64,000 nucleotides of DNA from Brienomyrus brachyistius (lineage: Eukaryota; Chordata; Actinopteri; Osteoglossiformes; Mormyridae): NCBI RefSeq assembly GCF_023856365.1, contig NC_064534.1, forward strand, positions 7,460,536 through 7,524,535, in the 5' to 3' direction. How positions within the stretch are numbered: position 1 is the first letter of the stretch; every line of letters begins with the position of its first letter. Positions 1 through 12,478 of this stretch are shown here, in pieces. The translations under genes were made by a program, and so were the position numbers. The notes below the pieces were generated by a model. The model did no database searches and was not told where the DNA came from. It worked only from the letters and a program-made list of their open reading frames with translations.

Positions 1-347
1 GTTGGAGGACCGCTTGCAGGGTCGGATGCAGATTAACGTCATACCGAGGACTGACTACCAGTACTCATAATGTAATAATAGAAAAAATACTCAATTTTTT
101 CATTAGTCCTCTCTGTCCCAGCTGGCCTGCTCCGACACAAACGGCTTATTCTGTCGTACCAGCACACGGAAGCCGGTCCCAACAGGCCTCCAAAACTAGG
201 TCCGGTTTCAGCATAAATCAGCCTGCCGCTGTAATTACTAGCTTAAGACAGCAGGCGGTGTACAGGACCGTGTTGCCACTAAATCGCTGAGTATGCCCAC
301 TCAAGTACATAGCATAATCCTGAAATTTCCCCATAGTTAACATTTTA

Positions 348-1580
<1,233 letters not shown>

Positions 1581-1944
1581 TTATATCAATCACAGACAAA
1601 CCAGATGCAGGACACCTGCTTTACAGTGACTAGGATGCTCACCCTCTCCAAAGATTGACCCTTTATTCATGTTGAATCATACTAACACTTATTCTAATTG
1701 TGACTGGGAAATAAATCACAAGAACACGCATAATTGGCCAGCTGTACACTTAATATGTAACTGCATTTCACTCAACTAGTACCCAGTAAATTTTATTGAT
1801 TATTATATCTTAAAGAGGTGTCAATTGTACGGTTCACATTTAAAACATAAAAAAAAATGGTTTGCAGTCCTCTCTGTTTACTGCAATATCTTATTTTATG
1901 TTAGCAAGAGTGCCTTTGAAATACTTCTTCTCTAAAATGAAACT

Positions 1945-2262
1945 GGGGCATGATGTTGCTTAGGGGGCAGCACTATAACCTCACACATCCAGGGTCGTGG
2001 ACTCAAATCCCATGTTTGTTTGGAGCTGGTTTAGATCCATGGTTTTCCTCTGGGATTCAGGTGTCCTTTCACAGTTCAAAAACATGCAGTTAGGTGAGCT
2101 GGTGTCTCTAAAATTGCCCTTAAATGAGTGTGTGCCCTTGGCAATGGAATAGCATCTTGTCTAAGATGTTTCCCCTCACCTTGTTCCCTGTGCATCCTGG
2201 GTTCTGGATCTGCGAACTGGAAGGTGTCATTGGAAGGTGGATGGATGAAAAGAATTAAATGA
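1945..2262 (+). repeat. degenerate copy of the GGAT-tailed short interspersed repeat
   Basis: The stretch has the usual order of this fish repeat: a tRNA-like head (cagcactataacctcacac, tcgtggactcaaatcc), then ggttttcctctgggattcag, a caaaaacatgcagttaggtg block, and a ggtggatggatg tail. It diverges strongly from the better copy at 55432-55757, so it is probably an old insertion. Confidence 0.6.
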
Positions 2263-3206
2263 AATGAGTAAAAAAAAAAACTTTTATCCATGGACATATG
2301 TGAGGAATGGACTTAACGCACTTGAGAGTCATGTTTGTAATCTGTGTCACTGAATTTTGAGTAGATGGGAGAACAAACTAAAACGTCAGAGGCAAACAAA
2401 GCATGGGCAGTGAAACTCTGAGAGTCGGAGCAGCAAAATGAGGAGACAGAAATGGATCCAGCAGACTCACTTAAACAAGGCAGTGGAGTCTCAGATACCT
2501 TGTGTTGTGAGGAATGGTACAATCCTCAAAGAAACATCTTCACTTGACAGGAAATGGACAATCAGGTAAACATATACAACAAGAGGATGACACAGAGTAC
2601 TACCACTGTCATGACAGAATATTCTGAATACCATAAGAAATACCATTGAAACTGAAAGATCTGTGCTGTCAAATAATATACAAGTACAATAACACGGAGG
2701 ACCAAATTACTCACAATGAATTAACGATTACATTAATAATTAATTAAATGTGGCATTTTGTTTTGCAAATACATCATACAATCAGAGCCATTATCCATTA
2801 TCACAATAGCTGCAGATTTACAGCCAGCTACAAAGAGAAACGCAGTGTAACAGTACCTCCATTCAGTAGGGTTTATTGCTGTTGTTCTGTTTGCGTTCAT
2901 CGGGAGGTCGTCATCCTTGTCGTTGAGAACAGAATCCAAGCGATCTGCACACTAGCAAAACAGTTCAGACATCGACTGTCTTTTTGAAGCCATTTCTGTA
3001 TTCATACAAGAAATTTGTGGCCAGCACAGGTGCAAATTGATTGAAAAAGCTTGGCGGAGTACAACCCAATCAAACTTTGGTAAGCTAAGCCCCTTTCTGT
3101 TGACGTTTGTGAAAAGTCAACCCACCATCATGAAAACTCTTTTGGCAAAATCAGTGTTTGGAAATAATGCATATATAATACATAGTATAGTATAATATAA
3201 TATATT

Positions 3207-3737
3207 CAGCCACGGGAAAAAATTAAGAGACCACAGCATAATTTTTTTTGTTTCACTCATTTCTGAATTTATAAGTAAGCATCTGTGTAAACTATAAATG
3301 TTTTGCAAACTCCAGCCTGGCTAATCCCTGCTTCTTATTGATGAAGGGTTTCTTCCTAGCTTTATGGGACTTCAGTCCTGCTTCTAGGAGCCTGATATGA
3401 ACTGCCCTAGCATTGCACTTCACAGCTGCACTTAATGTTTTCCATTTCTTTTGAAGGTCACTTGATATCATCCTACGATTCATGAGAAACCATCGGATAA
3501 GTTAACGGTCATCTCTGGCGTTAGGAAGCCGCTTCCATCCTTCTCCTGGCTGCTTTCTGGTCGTTCCCAGTGTCTCCTGCTTCACCTTATGCTTATGTAC
3601 TGTTGTCTTAGAAATTTTGAACCTGGAAGCAACCTGTTGCTCAGAGTAGCCTCCTCACAGCAGAATCAGGACTAAATTTGTTTAAATGCAGACTTGTTTA
3701 AAAATATAGAATGGTCTCTTAAAATTTTCCACGGCTG
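3207..3737 (-). mobile_element. degraded Tc1/mariner-like element with terminal inverted repeats
   Basis: The left end reads cagccacgggaaaaaattaa (from about 3208). The right end, reverse-complemented, reads cagccgtggaaaattttaag, so both carry the same inverted terminus, continued by gagacca. TA-rich sequence flanks both ends, as expected for TA target-site insertion. Inside, on the minus strand at 3292-3483, a translated stretch includes LLEAGLKSHKARKKPF and KQGLARLEFAKHL, which resembles the N-terminal DNA-binding region of Tc1 transposases. The element is about 530 bp, far below a full 1.3-1.6 kb element, and lacks the catalytic DDE part, so it is an internally deleted, non-autonomous copy. 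Confidence 0.7.
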
Positions 3738-3978
3738 TATATTGAGAATACTTAAATACAAATTTATGAAAGAGTGAAAAGACTTCAGTGCACCATGAAA
3801 AAGGATAACAACAGCTCTGATTTCATGATGTATTTTCACTTTAATTACAAATGTAATATTTTAATTTAAATTACTGCGAGTAATTTGGTCCTCCATGTAC
3901 TACTTCACATTAAATTACATTAGTACTTAGAATTTTACAGTAGTCCACGGTTGCCATGTTTGACAGACGGGCTGCTGG

Positions 3979-6900
3979 TCACAGGTCTTGTCTCCATGCT
4001 GGCACAGCCCTGAGAATGAGGACAGGTTAGTGACATGCAGAGTGGAAGCACCCCCCACATGCCATGGTATCTTCCATTTCAGACCTACCTGTGAAACACA
4101 TGGAATACTCGACCCCCCCCTGACGGCCCTACGTGCTTGGCGCGCTCCTCCCACACCTTGGTGGACTTCGAGAGCCTTTCAGGGTCTCGAATGACGAGCC
4201 CTTCAACCTGAGGGAATATTTCACATTTACATTTTTTTTCATTTACTAGATGTTGTTTTTCTCAACGCAACACATTTTTTTGTGAAAGTGGGGTAAGACA
4301 GGTTCTGCAGGTTAAGGGTCTGGCTCAAGGGCTCATCGGTGACATCATCCTGCAGACCCTAGCTATTTGCCAGCATGGTTTGGCTGCTAAACCTCTATGA
4401 GCTCTGAATTCTGAATGGCACCTCCCCAAACAAACCCAACTCCATGTTCATCGTGGAACAACTAGAAGAAGCTACTAGTAAGTCACAAAAATATTTTATT
4501 GTTAATAATGTAGTTCATACTACAGATGAAATTAACCAGTCTGTTCATGTTAATGGCGTTTTCACTAAACTTTTTATACACACATTCATGCACATTTGAA
4601 AAAATACTAATAATGCCTTATAAGCTTTGTAGTAAAATAACTGGCAATACTGGTGCCACACAATAATCCCTTCAGGACTCCGCCCTCCTGGAGCACGTAT
4701 CCTGCGACTGTGAGATGCTGCCCCATACCTTCTCCTTCAGCCTCGCCAGCCTCCTTCCTCGCTCAGCCTCCTCATCCTTCTTAGCCTGTCTCTCCTGCAG
4801 CTTGGTCTCCAGCTTCTGAAGGTCCTGCAGGCAAAAAGAGGCTTGTCTGCACATCAGGGATGTTCAGTCAGACACAGCTGCCATCCAAACCCACATCACC
4901 ATTCAGACTGCCTTTCCCACCACAGGCACAGACAGGTCCAGCAGGGCATAGGGCAGTATGGGCTTTATTGTGGTGTTTCTGTTGCACAGAGTCAAACCTT
5001 AGTCCTACCATGCAGGGTGCAGTTTTTAAGCAAAGATATTCGAAATTAAAGCCAGCGGACCACACCATCACAAGACCATGGGGGTGTTCTGAACCTCACC
5101 CGCTCCTGGAACTGTTTGATCCCTCTAGCTGCACACCTCCTTCTCTCCTCCATCTCTGCATGTTCTTGAGTTTCCTTCTCCTGCACAAGAAGCTCCTCTT
5201 GTTCCTTCCTCTGCTGGATGTAGGCCTCCACCCTCATCTTCACCTCCATCTGCTTCCTGTGCTCCTCTTTTTCCTGCCTCCTCTGCAGCACTTCCTCCTG
5301 GAGCTTACGCTGATTTTCCTGAGCCTTTTGCAGCCCGCGCTGTGTCCTCCAAGCCTCTAGGCGGACCGCAGCTTCCCGCCTCTCCTCCTCCAGCCGGCAC
5401 CGGTGAGCCACCTCCAGCCCAGCCTTCTTCTGCCTTGTGGCGTCCTCTTCCTTAACCTGCTGCTGGCACTGTGCCTCCTTCTCCTGCTGCCGCTTGGCTT
5501 TCCATCGGAGGATGGCCTGGTGAGAATATCTCACTCAGCACATTACAGTAGCAGCACCAGTTCATAAAAGTCACACATCTTAATGCCAACATCAACTCAC
5601 AAGGCTCTATATCTACTGCAAATGTTCTATTCTGCCACAGATTCTGGTGAAACACAGTAAACTAAATATTCCCGGAGGAGATGTAGTTATGAAATATCCA
5701 TCTCTAGGTTTGTGTTCTGTGAGAACTCCCAAAATATGCAACCCAAAGTTACTGGAGTTTGGTGGATAGTTTATTTCTGTATCACACAATGATACAAAGT
5801 CAAACCCACACACAAAAATGTTAGCCAAGCTTATTGTGGTCATTATTATAGTGTGTGTGAGTTTGCGGGAGACAGCAGCACCCAAAGCAAAAAGCAGACC
5901 TCCTTCTTTTTCTCCTGGAGAGACAGGAGCATCCGATACCAATCCTCATGCTGCTGAATCTCCTCTTCCGCCTTGCCTTGCAGGTAGAGCAGAGCTTCTT
6001 TCCTGTAGGCTGGCCTGCCACTGTACTTGGTCCACACCTGTGCCAGTTGAAGAACAGAAGTTTACAATCAAATTTTGTTGATTCATATTCCAGCTGGAAG
6101 CTTCATCTACTGCTTTTTAGTAAAACATTTTTTTTTCTCATCGAATCAAATCACCTTGAGGAAGGTCTGGTGATCATACTGGTCCCAGCCTCCCAGCCTG
6201 CCTCCAGTTCGCTGTAGGAACATCTCAAGCTCCACCACCTCTGGTGGCAAGTCCTTCTCCAGGGCATGGACCAGGAGCACTTTGGCAGAGGGGGGAGGAT
6301 CCTGGGGGCCTGCAGCCACACCCAAGGTCCAGGCTTCTACCTTCTTCTCAAGTGCACAAATCTCCAACCAGCAAATCCTCTCCGCTTTGCAGAGCTCCTC
6401 ATAGCTACCAAATCCAAATCACATAGGGCAAGACAGAAAGGGGAGGAGGAGACTGTTTTAGGGATGAGAGAAGGGGAGGAAGAGGAGAGCGGGAAAGAGT
6501 AGACTGCTTCAGGAATGACAGAAGAGGAGGAGAAGAGATGGAAGGAAGAGATGGCTTTAGGAGTGAGAGAAGAGGTGGAGGACAAGAAAGGAAAGGAGCA
6601 TCCAGCATCTGGCTTGAACATAGCAGACTGACATGTACATTCCCACCAGAAATTTGTTGACACCCATATTAAGCAGCTTCACTGACACATGTGCCCAAAG
6701 AGGATTGCATGACCATTTATATCAGGGTCCATCTTCCATTCAATCCATTGTCATAGGCACCACGCCAGTGGCTACAAGACTGCATTTTACACTGCAACAG
6801 TGAGAAGTGCAGCTCTGTCCACATACCCACGGCACTGCTCCTCCTTCAAAGCGCCAATGGAGCTCTCGACTTCAGTCATCAATTCGTTCAGCTTTTCAAG

Positions 6901-9127
6901 AACTAAAAACATGTGTTCAAACATGATGAAGACAAACTTGGTACAGGTTCATTACGGAAGCCTGAAGAGTTAAAAATGTTAAAAACAAACCGGACCCACA
7001 GCCTGTATAGGACTGTAGGCAACACATGCAATCCCTGGATCTACTTGTGAAAATACAAGCCCTGCATTCCTCTGAACTTTATACCACAACACCACATGAA
7101 AAACAAGCATTTCACTTGAGCACAAGCTAATCTGCTTTGCCCTGTATTCTGACCAATACAGTGGAGCATAGAATGCCATAACATGCGCGCCTTTTCTCTG
7201 CAGTAACAAAAGACTGACCTTGTGCAGTAGGCTTCATGTCAACCAGCTGCGCCCGGAAGCGGCTCACGCCATTGCAGATTTTCGCAAGTCGCTGTTGGAG
7301 TTTCTTGACTGGTTCAATAAGGAAATGAGACAGGACTAAGCCACGTCACACCCCATGTATGAAAGCTCCAGTTTCCAGCTCTCAAAAGCTCAACGGAAGG
7401 GACTTAAGAACATAAGAAATTTACAAACAAGAGGAGGCCATTCAGCCCATCAAGCTTGTTTGTGGAGAACTTAACTAATAGCTCAGAGTTGTTAAAATCT
7501 TATTTAGCTCTGATTTAAAGGAACCCAGGGTTTTAGCTTGTGCTACATTAGCAGGAAGACTATTCCATACTCTCGGTAAAGAAGTGTTTCCTCAAATTCA
7601 GTTTAAAATGTTCTCCCGTTAATTTCCACCTATGGCCACGAGTTCTAGTATTTAAACTAATATTGAAGTAGCCATTTGACTGAACAGCATCCAGACCTGT
7701 TAGAATCTTATATACCTGGATCATGTCCCCCCTTAGTCTCCATTGCTCAAAGCTAAACAGATTCAGCTCAGCTAATCTTTCCTCATAAGACATTCCTCTA
7801 AGACCAGGAATCTTTCTCGTAGCCCTACGTTGAACCTTTTCCTAGGCAGCAATGTCCTTTTTAAGGTAAGGTTACCAAACCTGCATATAATATTCTAGGT
7901 GGGGTCTTACCAAGGAATTGTATAATCGCAGCATCACCTCCCTTGACTTAAACTCCACACACCTAGAGATGTAAACCAACATCCTATTGGCTTCAGTCAA
8001 CCAAAAAGACATGAAGCATGCATGGCTGACATCTGCCGGGGCTACACAGATAAATATTCACTGCAGAGTGATACAGCTGGAGCAGTGGTGCCCGCCAGTG
8101 ACAGCAGTCTGTAGCACGTATTTACAGACCTGCCGCTTCTGTCACAATCACGATAAGCGAATGTCGTGAGGGACTCCATAAGAGCGAACCTGCACTGGAA
8201 TCCGCTATCAGTGACACAAGCCCCCCCACCCCCAGGCCAGACTCCCCTACCCTCAGCCTTCCTGTCTTCCTGGAGGCTGCTGCCCAGCTCCTCCAGCTCT
8301 TCAAAACCACCTCTGAAGGCACTTCTTTTACTTTGAATACTCTGGAACTTCTCTTTTTCCAAGACATTAATCCTATAAAAAATGAGGAAAAGTAAAATAA
8401 ACAATTAACCTCTTTTCAGGCGGAACCATTTTTATATTTTAAGGAGCCACAACATATATTTACTCATCGGTTGTTTCAACCTGGATGGCCTGGATTTGTA
8501 CTTTCTGAAACTGAACTTCCCAGCTCTGATTAACATTACTTTGGGTAAATAAACAATGTTTATTAAATGTACCATTTTAATAGCACAGTAGAATGAAATT
8601 TACTAAAAGACTTTTGTGAACGGGAATAACAAGCAGGGAAAAAAAAACTTAGTAGAAATGCTGATGTTAAAAAAATTACAGGAAACTGATACATACTGTT
8701 TTCTAAACTTCTCCGCATTCCGGAGGAATTCTGCCTTCTTCTCAGAGGCCACTTTCCCTTTAAATTCCCTTTCTCCCACTTTCCTGTTAAATTTATCATC
8801 GGTTTCAGCAGCGAGGAAGGTGTCTCCCATCTGCAGAACACAAGCTGATCTATAGTGACAATCTGGGAACCCATTTTAAATCAAAGCGAGGTGTTTGCAT
8901 CAAACTCAAGTGGACTGATTGTACCAGGTTTATCTGAGTTCCTGTTAGTTTGCTACCCAACAGTTATTTTGTGGGACAGACTAACCAGCTGTTAACTAGC
9001 TAAGTAACAGTGAATTATATATCTGGTATTGTACAGAAACAGTTACATGCAAACTCCGCACACATGTGACCCAGACGGATTGTATTATATATTAACACAA
9101 ATTTTCCCCCCGAGGCTTATATATTCG

Positions 9128-9169
<42 letters not shown>

Positions 9170-9170
9170 G

Positions 9171-9227
<57 letters not shown>

Positions 9228-9624
9228 GATGACTAACTAGACTATTCACGCCGTTCAACGTAATGCCTGCAAAAAAATACACAATTAACCCATTATGTGA
9301 TATACAATATGACTTTAGAATAAGTGTTATGAATGGAAAAAAGTAGTTATTCGGGAAGGTATATTTGCAGGGTACTGAGATCTATTATGAGGTGAGTGAC
9401 GTGCAGGTTAGTTATATACGAGAGAATTGTACGACAATAAATACTTGTATTGCACGTTATTATTGCGTAAATGAAATACAAGCAATCATTATTTTCACAT
9501 TCAATATTCCAATATTTTTACCTTGTATCTCACTCCACCCATAGTACTATATTGTACCACATTTATTTAAAAAAATAATAACTTCGTGTACCTGGAAGCA
9601 TGCCCCCGACGACGCTGTTGCCAT
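3979..9624 (-). CDS. ccdc112: ccdc112, coiled-coil domain-containing protein 112
   Basis: CCDC112 is a coiled-coil protein linked to centriolar satellites and cilia; its exact molecular role is not settled. The coding exons, 5' to 3', are 9592-9624, 8697-8830, 8251-8372, 7219-7308, 6827-6902, 6155-6404, 5900-6037, 5100-5516, 4729-4824, 4089-4207 and 3979-4009. They sum to 1506 nt, or 501 aa plus stop, and every phase agrees. Family matches include EKKAEFLRNAEKFRKQ, LQRTGGRLGGWDQYDHQTFL, EEIQQHEDWYRMLLSLQEK, KVWEERAKHVGPSGGG and, at the C terminus, AVPAWRQDL. Residues from about 280 to 450 are a long Glu/Lys/Gln-rich coiled coil. The start at 9624 opens an 11-codon first exon (MATASSGACFQ); a second ATG is the first codon of exon 2 at 8830. 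Intron 6-7 borders use gtgatt and the donor after 5900 is the weak gtctgc. A non-LTR retrotransposon remnant and a (TA)n tract sit in introns. Confidence 0.92.
4215..4410 (-). repeat. degenerate fish interspersed repeat with a 'lower than threshold' tRNA-like tail in ccdc112 intron
   Basis: The block ttacattttttttcatttac, then ggttaagggtctggctcaag and ggctcatcggtgacatcatc, matches the order of the better copy at 12292-12478 (atttagcagacacttttatc, gttaagtgtctttgctcaag, cccaacggtgaaatcac). It is heavily decayed. Its orientation is taken from the cleaner copies. Confidence 0.4.
7395..7995 (-). mobile_element. non-LTR retrotransposon (LINE) 3' remnant in ccdc112 intron 4
   Basis: On the minus strand, translation from about 7995 to 7560 gives VEFKSREVMLRLYNSLVRPH, LEYYMQVW, EKVQRRATRKIPGLRG, SYEERLAELNLFSFEQ and RLRGDMIQVYKILTG. 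These are hallmark segments of the C-terminal part of non-LTR reverse transcriptase ORF2. Two in-frame stop codons interrupt it, so it is dead. The stretch 7395-7559, ending in ttaagaacataagaaattta on the plus strand, looks like the element's 3' region. It lies between the exons at 7219-7308 and 8251-8372. I cannot assign the family (CR1/L2-like or another) by eye. Confidence 0.75.
9129..9223. repeat. (TA)n microsatellite in ccdc112 intron 1
   Basis: There are two runs of alternating TA, 9129-9166 and 9171-9223, separated by a short ttcgtt interruption. Open frames through it encode only Tyr-Ile repeats and are not genes. Confidence 0.97.
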
Positions 9625-9680
9625 GACAGTTGCGTTTGAATAAAACTTTATCCATGACGGAAACGGCGCCATTACATCGT
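9605..9680 (-). promoter_or_regulatory. ccdc112 core promoter region with an RFX (X-box) half-site
   Basis: The plus-strand GTTGCCATG at 9617-9625 (GTTGCC, the RFX half-site) overlaps the start codon, and a second imperfect half (ACAGTTGC) follows. A TGACGG motif and an AACGGCGCC block lie at 9655-9670. CpG density rises here compared with the AT-rich intron. RFX factors drive many ciliary genes, which would suit ccdc112, but the second half-site is imperfect. Confidence 0.35.
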
Positions 9681-11724
9681 GCGGGTGGCTGTGAATTCGC
9701 ATGCGTGTCCATTAGCCAATCAGCAAGTGGTCCGCTAGGGGGATCCTTTGCAGGGTGTTCGAACTTTAATCAATAATTTATTGGTAAAATTTTCTTGGTC
9801 CTACGCACGATTTAACGAAATATTTAATACTATATACAGTACTAGAAGGCTTTGTTGTTAGTACTCTTGGAGTTACAGGTGACTGTGTGTCTTTCTAAAT
9901 TGGCAATAGTGTATGCGTGTCGTTCTTTTGTTCTTAGATGTTCCTTGCTGTTTTACTGTGAAATTGAAGTTGGTGAAATGTGACTTAAGGATCATCATTT
10001 GCATTACTTGCCTTTAAACCGGTGTAAAAGACTCCCCTGGCGCTTATTTCCGAAATATTCATGAAAAAAAATATATTGTTACTAGAATGCCGTATTTTTA
10101 TGGACGTATATTTTGTTTTGTTGTCCTTTTTACCCAGCATTATGTGATATTTCGGTATTTTAATTATGGTTTGTGCTGTACTATTTTGTGGACGCATAAG
10201 CCACAATGCGCAGCTTATAGTGTGCTGTTACGTATTGTCAGGTGTTCTTGGAACATTGGCCATTAGTTTTGAGTAACCAGAGAGGTAATGTTCACATCAG
10301 CCCCTGGTAGGTGGCGGTAGATTACCTACCGAGAGGGCATGACTGCGGAATCGGTGTTAAAGTCGGGTGTTTAGTTTAACGAAATAAAATGTTAACCTTT
10401 TTGTACATATGAATTAGATGACATTATTCGTTAGTAGAGATGCTTTGTGTTAGAAAAAAACGACTGTCGTGATTGAATAGATGTACCACTAATCGGGTCC
10501 TACATTAAAAAATAGACAGGTGTGATGGCATAAATCTTGAAGTACACGGAAGAAATATCAAATGGCCTGATGGATGGACGGATGGATGGATGAAGGATCA
10601 GTAGACCAGAAACACAACAGAATAAAACATAGGTTCTACACACCTCACTGGAGCTTCTATTATTGAGCTGAGATTGTGAGTTTTAATCTTTTCAGAGCGT
10701 AAGTGTCCCTGAATAGCAACACAAATCCATTATTGAACAGAGCCTGTGAAACACGCCGTCCCTTTGCTATGAGGTCACATTTGTGCTCCCCTCTGTGTAA
10801 ACAGCCGGGCCTGGGATGTGTCAGAATGAGCAGTGTGAGCCTTTTATTCCGTCTCTGATTCAGCAAACAGAAACAGCGGCACACAGATAAGGGCCCAGTG
10901 GAGGGGCCTGTTGTTTTTCTGGACAACAACTGACTGGCTATTTTTACAGCAGATCAAAAAAATCAAAGCCAACACATCAACCTAGAGAGGCCGCGGTAGG
11001 AAAACGCGGAGAACATCACCTCGAAAAGTTTCAACCACCACAAAAAAATTCAGATCTTCAACTTACCGAGACTTAACATCTAAACCAAAAGACAAAAAAT
11101 ATATCATCAGTATTTTGGGGGTTACTGATACAGTTATACTGCACTGTTGTGAGTCTACCATCATTTTAACCTGTTTTTATCCTCCTTTACCCCAATGAGC
11201 ATGACAGTGTGAACACATCCTCAGTATATTCAGTAGTACAGCTGATTGCCATGTCAGTGTGTTACCTTCTTTACCCTGAAAAGTAAGCTGCTGATGTATG
11301 GTAGCTATTTTCGTCTTAAAGGTCTAGCTGCTTTTGATCTCTACAGAAAGGAAAATGGCATTTCAGGTGAACCTGACAATACTGGAGACTCTGTACCGAA
11401 GATCGTGGGCGTGACTCTGCCAGTTTGCGAGCAGATCCCTGCTGTACAGCCTGCATCTCACACTCTTCCTCATTGGAGGGGGATTCTTATTTAGAACCTC
11501 GCCGAAGGTAACTGGCAACCCACAGACACCTGACAGCTCTTCTCCTGAGAACCTGTGCATTACCCAAATGTGAGCTGCGAGACCATTAGACACCCAGCAG
11601 GCACCCGCAGACCTACCTTAAATAGACATACAGAGATGATTTTGTTCTTCTGTAAACTGCAAAGATAATGTTCCTGAAATAAAACACTTCTTATCATAAA
11701 CTTAGGGGGATCATGTGACTAAGT

Positions 11725-11830
11725 TCATTTACCTCTTTCGCATTTATGTATTTAGTAGAAGCTTTCATCCAAAGCGAGGTATACCTGAGAAAGCGGGGTC
11801 AGCCTGCTACAGCAGTTACACAATTAGTCA
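11725..11830 (-). repeat. degenerate fish interspersed repeat fragment
   Basis: The block ttatgtatttagtagaagct, tttcatccaaagcgaggtat, then a ggggtcagcc segment, is the 5' part of the repeat also seen at 12292-12478. In clean copies it reads 'tttagcagacgcttttatcc' and 'aaagcga'. Confidence 0.5.
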
Positions 11831-12291
11831 ATTAGTCTTTAGTACATTAGATAGAAATGAATGTCTAATGTGTAAAAACGTTCAGTTGGCACGAGAGGAC
11901 GGCATTGAGTCGGTAGCATGTGTTTTCAGAAGCTTTCAGTTATGGGAGTTCAGTGCGTCGTTTAAATTGGCTTTTAATGCTTCACAAAATGCATTTTCTA
12001 CTGATGTGTTTCTATTTAAAGGCAATGGCTTCCTTCTAGAAACACCTCCCTGTTCTGTTCAGTATAAACACAGCATGTCTCCGCAAAATAAAACTGGATT
12101 CACACCAGTTCGGCAACTACAACACTGAAGGCCTCCGGGCAAAAAGGTGATTGGTCATGATGATTATACACCTGAGCTCAAGCTGTTTCTGGGTGGTGGA
12201 ATTCCCTTTCGTATTCATTACTGTTCTCAAAGCTTCTACTAATGTCTGTAGAGTTTCAAAGAGCCGTAGCTGAATGGGAACACGTCGACTA

Positions 12292-12478
12292 ATTTACATT
12301 TAGCAGACACTTTTATCCAAAGTGAGGATCGGGCAGCAGGGATAACCACGACCCTGAAGCGACTAGGGTTAAGTGTCTTTGCTCAAGGGCCCAACGGTGA
12401 AATCACTCTGCCAGCCACAGGATTTCAACTGGCAACCTTTCAAGTTCTAACCCGCAGAACCGCACCACCACTCTCTCC
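12292..12478 (-). repeat. fish interspersed repeat (SINE/LINE-tail type)
   Basis: It contains tttacatttagcagacactt, ttatccaaagtgagg, gttaagtgtctttgctcaag, ggcccaacggtgaaatcac and a caaccttt...ccgcagaaccgcaccacca stretch. This is the well-known teleost repeat often found beside genes. Read on the minus strand it ends in the 'gataaaagtgtctgctaaat' tail shared with SINE-like copies at 33339-33740 and 60950-61085. Confidence 0.65.

Noticed and set aside
4860..5360. 166-codon Leu/Pro-rich plus-strand frame
   Set aside because: It is antisense to the ccdc112 coiled-coil exon; the minus-strand product has clear family similarity.
9029..9282. Tyr-Ile repeat open frames
   Set aside because: They are translations of the (TA)n microsatellite.
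11715..12128. 137-codon plus-strand frame
   Set aside because: It begins in a repeat fragment and shows no similarity to any family I know.
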